DNA of 25,346 nt from contig JBAWVR010000007.1 of assembly GCA_037147155.1 (NCBI GenBank), forward strand, positions 1 through 25,346. The letters run 5' to 3'. Source of the stretch: JBAWVR01 sp037147155 (lineage in GTDB: Bacteria; Patescibacteriota; Minisyncoccia; Phycocordibacterales; GWA1-40-21). The position numbers and the translations under genes were made by a program. Positions 21,512 through 25,346 of this stretch are shown in pieces (the stretch's first letter is position 1; each line of letters opens with the position of its first letter). The notes beneath the pieces were generated by a model that was given only the letters and a program-made list of their open reading frames with translations, did no database searches and was not told the origin of the DNA.

Positions 21512-21910
21512 TTAACGTTTAGACCATTGTGGGGCCTTGCGAGCTTTCTTCAAACCGAATTTACGACGTTCTTTAGCACGTGAGTCACGTTTCAAGAATC
21601 CAGCCTTCTTCAATTCCTTACGGAGATTGACGTCATCCTTGATGAGAGCGCGAGCAATAGCGTGACGGATAGCTTCAGCCTGTGAAGCAACACCACCACC
21701 ATTGGTCTTGACGGTCACCTTGAACTTTCCAGCTTCTTTAGCCTCTGTGAGAGAAGCCATAGCAGTGTTCTGTAAATCCAAAACTTTGAAGTATTCATTC
21801 AAAGGCTTGTCGTTTACGATGATTGAGTTACTGGAAGCTGGGGTCAAACGAGCGCGGGCGACCGCGGTCTTTCGACGACCAACACCTTCTGTATATTTTT
21901 CAGTAGCCAT
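21512..21910 (-). CDS. rpsI: 30S ribosomal protein S9
   Basis: A 132-residue S9 with the N-terminal EGVGRRKTAVARARLTP motif, the central GGGVASQAEAIRHAIARAL segment and the basic C-terminal tail ending KAPQWSKR, which reaches the P site of the ribosome; the final Arg is conserved. It starts 1 base after the rplM stop, so the two are translationally coupled, the usual L13-S9 pair. It is the last gene of the ribosomal block, followed by hairpins and a terminator. Confidence 0.97.
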   Translation of the reverse strand: MATEKYTEGVGRRKTAVARARLTPASSNSIIVNDKPLNEYFKVLDLQNTAMASLTEAKEAGKFKVTVKTNGGGVASQAEAIRHAIARALIKDDVNLRKELKKAGFLKRDSRAKERRKFGLKKARKAPQWSKR

Positions 21911-21911
21911 A

Positions 21912-22268
21912 TTAGTCTTTGATAGTTAAATTCTTCATAATCTTGGTGCGCAAACGGTTGATAGGTACCATACCGTTTACAGCACGCCAGAGAACTTCAG
22001 AGTAACCAAGGCGTTTAGCCAAAGCACCCTGCTTTTCTTTACGAAGACCAGATGGATAACCAGAGAAAGTCTTGTATTCTTTAGCAACTGAAGCTTTAGC
22101 AGCAACAGTAATCTTGGCAGCATTAATCACATTTACCTTTACATCTGGGAAGATGTTACGAGCATAAGTGGTAGTATTTTTACCGGTCAAGATGGAAGCA
22201 ATCTGAGACGCCAAGCGACCCAAACTCTTACCAGCTGCATCAATTGTAATGTTTTTATCAGTAGTCAT
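21912..22268 (-). CDS. rplM: 50S ribosomal protein L13
   Basis: A 118-residue L13, shorter than the ~142 of E. coli, as expected for CPR proteins. Visible are ITIDAAGKSLGRLASQIAS, the FSGYPSGLRKE segment and the AVNGMVPINRLRTKIMKNL C-terminal region. I chose ATG 22268 because MTTDKNITID fits the family N-terminus and lies 4 bases after the rplQ stop. The frame opens at 22286, inside rplQ, giving six extra residues. It binds 23S rRNA early in 50S assembly. Confidence 0.95.
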   Translation of the reverse strand: MTTDKNITIDAAGKSLGRLASQIASILTGKNTTTYARNIFPDVKVNVINAAKITVAAKASVAKEYKTFSGYPSGLRKEKQGALAKRLGYSEVLWRAVNGMVPINRLRTKIMKNLTIKD

Positions 22269-22272
22269 ATAT

Positions 22273-22620
22273 TTATACAAATTCAATTAACGCCATTTTA
22301 GCAGCATCGATCTTTCTTACCGGCAACTTTGTGATGCGGGTATAGCCACCTGTGCGGTCCTTGTAATTAACAGCAATTTCTTCAACCAATTTTTTGGTAG
22401 CCTTGGCACCAATCTTGGTGATAAGCAAACGACGCACAGCCAAATCAGCCACGCGAGCTTTGGTTATCATTTTTTCCATCAATGGACGGATTTCCTTGGC
22501 CTTGGCCTCGGTAGTTTTGATCTTGCCTTTTTCAATGAAAGAAGAAAGCAAAGACTTCAAAAGCGCCCGGCGCTGGTCGGTCTCTCGTCCAAATTTTCTA
22601 ATCGATGAGTGATGATTCAT
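22273..22620 (-). CDS. rplQ: 50S ribosomal protein L17
   Basis: A 115-residue L17 with the family pattern SIRKFGRETDQRRALLKSLL, then KIKTTEAKAKEIRPLMEKMI and GGYTRITKLPVRKIDAAKMALIEFV. It binds 23S rRNA near the exit tunnel. It lies 23 bases after rpoA, the standard order rpoA-rplQ, and is followed at once by rplM. Confidence 0.97.
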   Translation of the reverse strand: MNHHSSIRKFGRETDQRRALLKSLLSSFIEKGKIKTTEAKAKEIRPLMEKMITKARVADLAVRRLLITKIGAKATKKLVEEIAVNYKDRTGGYTRITKLPVRKIDAAKMALIEFV

Positions 22621-22643
22621 AATACTTTTTAAATTTAACGGAT

Positions 22644-23612
22644 TTATTTTAAGCTAATTCCGTACTTTACCAATAAATCCTTAATTTCTTGGATTCCTTT
22701 TGCACCCAAACCGTCTAGTTCGCCCAAATCCTTTTCCTTCTTGCGAGCCAAACCTCCGACAGTTCTGATATTAGCGCCTGACAAGGCATTAATAGTGCGG
22801 GATGATAAGTCAAGTGTCTCAATTCTGGTCTTTAGGAACTCATTGTCTATTTCGGCTTTGTTATCATCAGCGACAGCATCTTCGGTAGAAGCGACTGGAG
22901 CCTCGATAACTTCTTCTTCAGCGAAACCAACAATGGCCTTTAACTGCTTGATCATAATTGCGATAGAATTTTCAACCGCCTCACGGGGTGTTAGAGTACC
23001 ATCGGTCTCTACGAAAATTCGCAATTTGTTAAAGTCAGTTCGATCACCAACGCGCATGTTTTCTACTTCGTAGTTCACACGGCGGATTGGAGTAAAGATG
23101 GCGTCCAAAGCAATGGTACCAATGTCTACTCTCTCCTTCTGGATTTGTTCTTTTGGAATATAACCCAAGCCAGATTCGATAAACATTTCAATGACCAATT
23201 CGGTATTCTTATCAGTAACAGTAGCGATTACTTGTTCTGGGTTTAGAACTTCTAGTTGTCCCGGAACAGTAACATCGGCAGCAGTCACATCTTTGATACC
23301 CTTGATTTTGAGCTCAGCTTTCTGTGGCTCTCCTGTCAACATCTTGAAGCGAACCTTTTTCAAGTTCAAGATAATATTGATGACATCTTCTTTGACTCCT
23401 TCTAGAGTACTAAATTCGTGGTCAACGCCATTAATTTTTACAGCAGTGATAGCTGCACCTGGCAATGATGACAAGATAATGCGTCGTAGTGAGTTACCGA
23501 GAGTGTGTCCATAACCTGGATACAATCCATCGATTTCATAGACTCCAGCAAAACCTTCTTCGCTAACGATTTTTGGTTTTGATGGGAGCAAAACAGTGTT
23601 GTGATCAGACAT
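22644..23612 (-). CDS. rpoA: RNA polymerase subunit alpha
   Basis: A 322-residue alpha subunit. The N-terminal domain has the assembly signature GYGHTLGNSLRRIILSSLPG and HEFSTLEGVKEDV, the second lobe carries the KERVDIGTIALDAIFTPIRR segment, and an acidic linker (about 230-255) leads to the C-terminal domain with DLSSRTINALSGANIRTVGG and LGAKGIQEIKDLLVKYG. The CTD is intact, so activators and UP elements could still be used. It sits between rpsD and rplQ as in the classic alpha operon. No Shine-Dalgarno is evident. Confidence 0.98.
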   Translation of the reverse strand: MSDHNTVLLPSKPKIVSEEGFAGVYEIDGLYPGYGHTLGNSLRRIILSSLPGAAITAVKINGVDHEFSTLEGVKEDVINIILNLKKVRFKMLTGEPQKAELKIKGIKDVTAADVTVPGQLEVLNPEQVIATVTDKNTELVIEMFIESGLGYIPKEQIQKERVDIGTIALDAIFTPIRRVNYEVENMRVGDRTDFNKLRIFVETDGTLTPREAVENSIAIMIKQLKAIVGFAEEEVIEAPVASTEDAVADDNKAEIDNEFLKTRIETLDLSSRTINALSGANIRTVGGLARKKEKDLGELDGLGAKGIQEIKDLLVKYGISLK

Positions 23613-23674
23613 AATTTATTTTTGTTTTATTAAACGAATAAAAAAATATTACTAATTTTAATATATCAGTCTGA

Positions 23675-24286
23675 TTATCTGTTGTAGAATTCGAATACAG
23701 CAGCTGCACGGAAAGGAAGTTCAGTTGGAACAATCTTTGGCATACCTTGGATATTAAATTCTTTCTTCTCAGGGTTGTAATTCAACCATGATGGGAAGTT
23801 AACGGTTTTCAATTTCTCTTCCAAAGTAGCAAAAATAGGGCGCTTTAATGAACCCTCTTTAATGGTGATCTTGTCACCTACTTTAACTTTGTAAGATGGA
23901 ATGTTTACACGAGAACCATTCACACGAATGTGTCCATGAGAAACAACCTGACGAGCGAACTGGCGTGAGTTCACCAAACCCAAACGGTAGACAACGTTGT
24001 CTAGGCGGGTTTCTAGTGATTCAACCAATTTTTCGTTATTGTTTACGCCTTTCTGAGCCAAAATAGCTGAGACGTAATTGGAAAATTGCTTTTCGGTAAT
24101 ACCGTAAAAAGCTTTAGCACGCTGTTTCTCCAAAAGCTGTAGACCGTAGTCTGTCTTTGGGCGGCTATTTTTCTTGGCAACTGGGTTGCGACGAGCGGCA
24201 CGAACGGCATATTTTTGAGTTGAAGTCTTGTCAAAAATAGCAGGACCAAGCTTACGAGCAACTTTATATTTTGATTTTCTGATCAT
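23675..24286 (-). CDS. rpsD: 30S ribosomal protein S4
   Basis: A 203-residue S4, a primary 16S rRNA-binding protein and in many bacteria the translational repressor of this operon. Visible are ITEKQFSNYVSAIL, the S4 RNA-binding domain (LETRLDNVVYRLGLVNSRQF, VSHGHIRVNGSRVNIPSYKV) and the C-terminal WLNYNPEKKEF segment ending FYNR. The N-terminus lacks the zinc-binding Cys of some S4 proteins. It lies between rpsK and rpoA. Confidence 0.97.
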   Translation of the reverse strand: MIRKSKYKVARKLGPAIFDKTSTQKYAVRAARRNPVAKKNSRPKTDYGLQLLEKQRAKAFYGITEKQFSNYVSAILAQKGVNNNEKLVESLETRLDNVVYRLGLVNSRQFARQVVSHGHIRVNGSRVNIPSYKVKVGDKITIKEGSLKRPIFATLEEKLKTVNFPSWLNYNPEKKEFNIQGMPKIVPTELPFRAAAVFEFYNR

Positions 24287-24309
24287 AATGTATAAATAAT
24301 AAAATAAAA

Positions 24310-24756
24310 TTAAACTCGACGTGGCTTAGGCGGCTTTGGACCGTTGTGAGGCACTGGAGTAACGTCCTTGATGGAAGTCAAGTTGATTCCTTTACCAACA
24401 AAGCTACGAACAGCAGCTTCACGGCCAGATCCACAACCATTAATAACAGCAGCAAATTCTTTCATTCCCATTTCCAAAGCTTTGACAGCCAAGATTTCTC
24501 CGGCTTTCGCAGCTGCAAATGGAGTACCTTTCTTGGCACCCTTAAAACCCTGAGCACCTGCAGATGAGGCACAGAGAGTATTTCCTTTGTTGTCAGTTAG
24601 AGTGACAACGGTGTTGTTGTAAGTAGATTGGACGAACAATATACCAGATTCATATCTTTTCTTTGAGTTCTTCTTCGTCGCGGTAGCAGTTTCAGCCCCT
24701 TCCGGCTTTTTTACTTCTGCCTCACCGTCTTTTTTAGCAATTTTAACTTTTCCCAT
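24310..24756 (-). CDS. rpsK: 30S ribosomal protein S11
   Basis: A 148-residue S11. The first ~34 residues are a Lys/Glu/Ala-rich extension absent from many homologues (about 129 residues in E. coli). The conserved body follows: STYNNTVVTLTDNKGNTLCA, SAGAQGFKGAKKGTPFAAA, VINGCGSGREAAVRSF and the basic end PVPHNGPKPPKPRRV. It is part of the small-subunit platform near the mRNA exit. Its start lies 23 bases before the stop-side neighbour rpsD and 19 bases after rpsM. Confidence 0.97.
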   Translation of the reverse strand: MGKVKIAKKDGEAEVKKPEGAETATATKKNSKKRYESGILFVQSTYNNTVVTLTDNKGNTLCASSAGAQGFKGAKKGTPFAAAKAGEILAVKALEMGMKEFAAVINGCGSGREAAVRSFVGKGINLTSIKDVTPVPHNGPKPPKPRRV

Positions 24757-24775
24757 TGTATGATTTTAATAATTA

Positions 24776-25156
24776 TTACTTCTTATCGTCAGCCTTACGA
24801 CCGGTACCCATTGTCTTACGAGTGTTACCACGCAAGGTTCGACAGTTGGTCTTGGTACGTTGACCGCGGCAAGGAAGTTTCTTCATGTGGCGAGTTCCAC
24901 GGAATGATTTGATATCCTTGAGTCTTTTAATATTAGCGCCAATCTCTCTCTTTAGATCACCTTCGATTTTTGTGGCTTCCACAATCTTACGAATCTGATT
25001 TTCTTCATCTGGAGTGATTTCGGTAGCCTTTTTGTTCTCATCTACACCAGCTTCAGCCAAAATGCTAGAAGCGAGCGGACGGCCGATGCCGTAAAGGACA
25101 GTTAAAGCGATTTTTAATCTCTTATTGTCCGGAATTGTAATACCTGATATACGCAT
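24776..25156 (-). CDS. rpsM: 30S ribosomal protein S13
   Basis: A 126-residue S13, head of the 30S subunit, contacting P-site tRNA. Visible are MRISGITIPDNKRLKIALTV, YGIGRPLASSILAEAGVD, LKREIGANIKRLKDIKSFRG, RHMKKLPCRGQRTKTNCRT and the basic tail. Normal length. It is the second gene of the cluster, 67 bases after rpmJ. Confidence 0.97.
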   Translation of the reverse strand: MRISGITIPDNKRLKIALTVLYGIGRPLASSILAEAGVDENKKATEITPDEENQIRKIVEATKIEGDLKREIGANIKRLKDIKSFRGTRHMKKLPCRGQRTKTNCRTLRGNTRKTMGTGRKADDKK

Positions 25157-25223
25157 ATTTTTACTTAGTTTATAGAAACGGATTATAACACAAATAGTTT
25201 AAAAAGCAAGAATAACTTGACTT

Positions 25224-25340
25224 TTATCCTTGACGTTGTTTGTGTCTTAAGTTGGCAGTACAGATGACGTTGACGCGACCTTTTCGTCTAACGGTTTTGC
25301 ACTTGTCGCAAAGTTTTTTTACTGAAGCTCTAACCTTCAT
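25224..25340 (-). CDS. rpmJ: 50S ribosomal protein L36
   Basis: A 38-residue protein, MKVRASVKKLCDKCKTVRRK, then GRVNVICTANLRHKQRQG. The zinc ligands Cys11, Cys14, Cys27 and the His in LRHKQ are all present, so this is the zinc-binding (C+) form of L36. It is complete, ending at the TAA at 25224-25226, and the window ends 6 bases upstream of its ATG. It precedes rpsM as in the usual infA-rpmJ-rpsM-rpsK order. Confidence 0.95.
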   Translation of the reverse strand: MKVRASVKKLCDKCKTVRRKGRVNVICTANLRHKQRQG

Positions 25341-25346
25341 AATAAT

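Overview
The window looks like chromosomal DNA of a Candidate Phyla Radiation (Patescibacteria, Parcubacteria-like) bacterium. This is inferred from several traits together: AT-rich sequence with compact genes and very short gaps, nearly every gene on the minus strand, short versions of ribosomal proteins L13 and L17, a PaaX/Cas2-like regulator, an orphan multi-pass histidine kinase beside a small Cys-rich exported protein, and many start codons only 6-8 bases after a TATAAT box (predicted leaderless mRNAs). Standard code applies, with TGA used as stop.

Layout from left to right. (1) 30-3562: sensor histidine kinase coupled to a small anchored Cys-rich protein, then an unknown soluble protein and a multi-pass membrane protein. 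(2) 3601-9082: the accessory region of most interest. It holds two modules with the same order on the minus strand: radical SAM/SPASM enzyme, tiny Cys-rich peptide, Rho-independent terminator, HExxH metallopeptidase. Module A (3610-5741) lies exactly between two 131-bp direct repeats that duplicate the 5' end of the membrane-protein gene. Module B (6175-8340) abuts a 3' remnant of a lysyl-tRNA synthetase gene. Its radical SAM enzyme ends in a PqqD-like domain, its 25-residue peptide overlaps the enzyme gene, and a C39-like cysteine peptidase lies just upstream. I read both modules as RiPP (ribosomally made, post-translationally modified peptide) loci, probably for thioether-type peptides.

(3) 9310-12579: leucyl-tRNA synthetase enlarged by a Nudix-like domain and an ASCH-like domain inserted at two places in the body. 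(4) 12794-13828: the only plus-strand gene, a secreted protein with the C-terminal aromatic signature of an outer-membrane beta-barrel, unexpected in a CPR cell. (5) 14037-18175: grpE, a 97-codon unknown, dnaK and dnaJ. (6) 18300-20434: a GC-richer accessory group: a broken SPFH/prohibitin-like lipoprotein gene, a two-TM protein and a 119-aa unknown. (7) 20598-21330: a PaaX/Cas2-like regulator between two copies of a 35-bp palindromic repeat. (8) 21512-25340: the alpha-operon type cluster rpmJ-rpsM-rpsK-rpsD-rpoA-rplQ-rplM-rpsI.

Two styles of gene start are visible. Core-like genes and both module peptidases start directly after a -10 box. The radical SAM enzyme of module A, both precursor peptides, the barrel protein and the 18-20 kb group have clear Shine-Dalgarno sequences, and several have TTGACA -35 boxes. 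This split suggests different origins or different regulation for the accessory genes. No tRNA, rRNA, CRISPR array or transposase was found.
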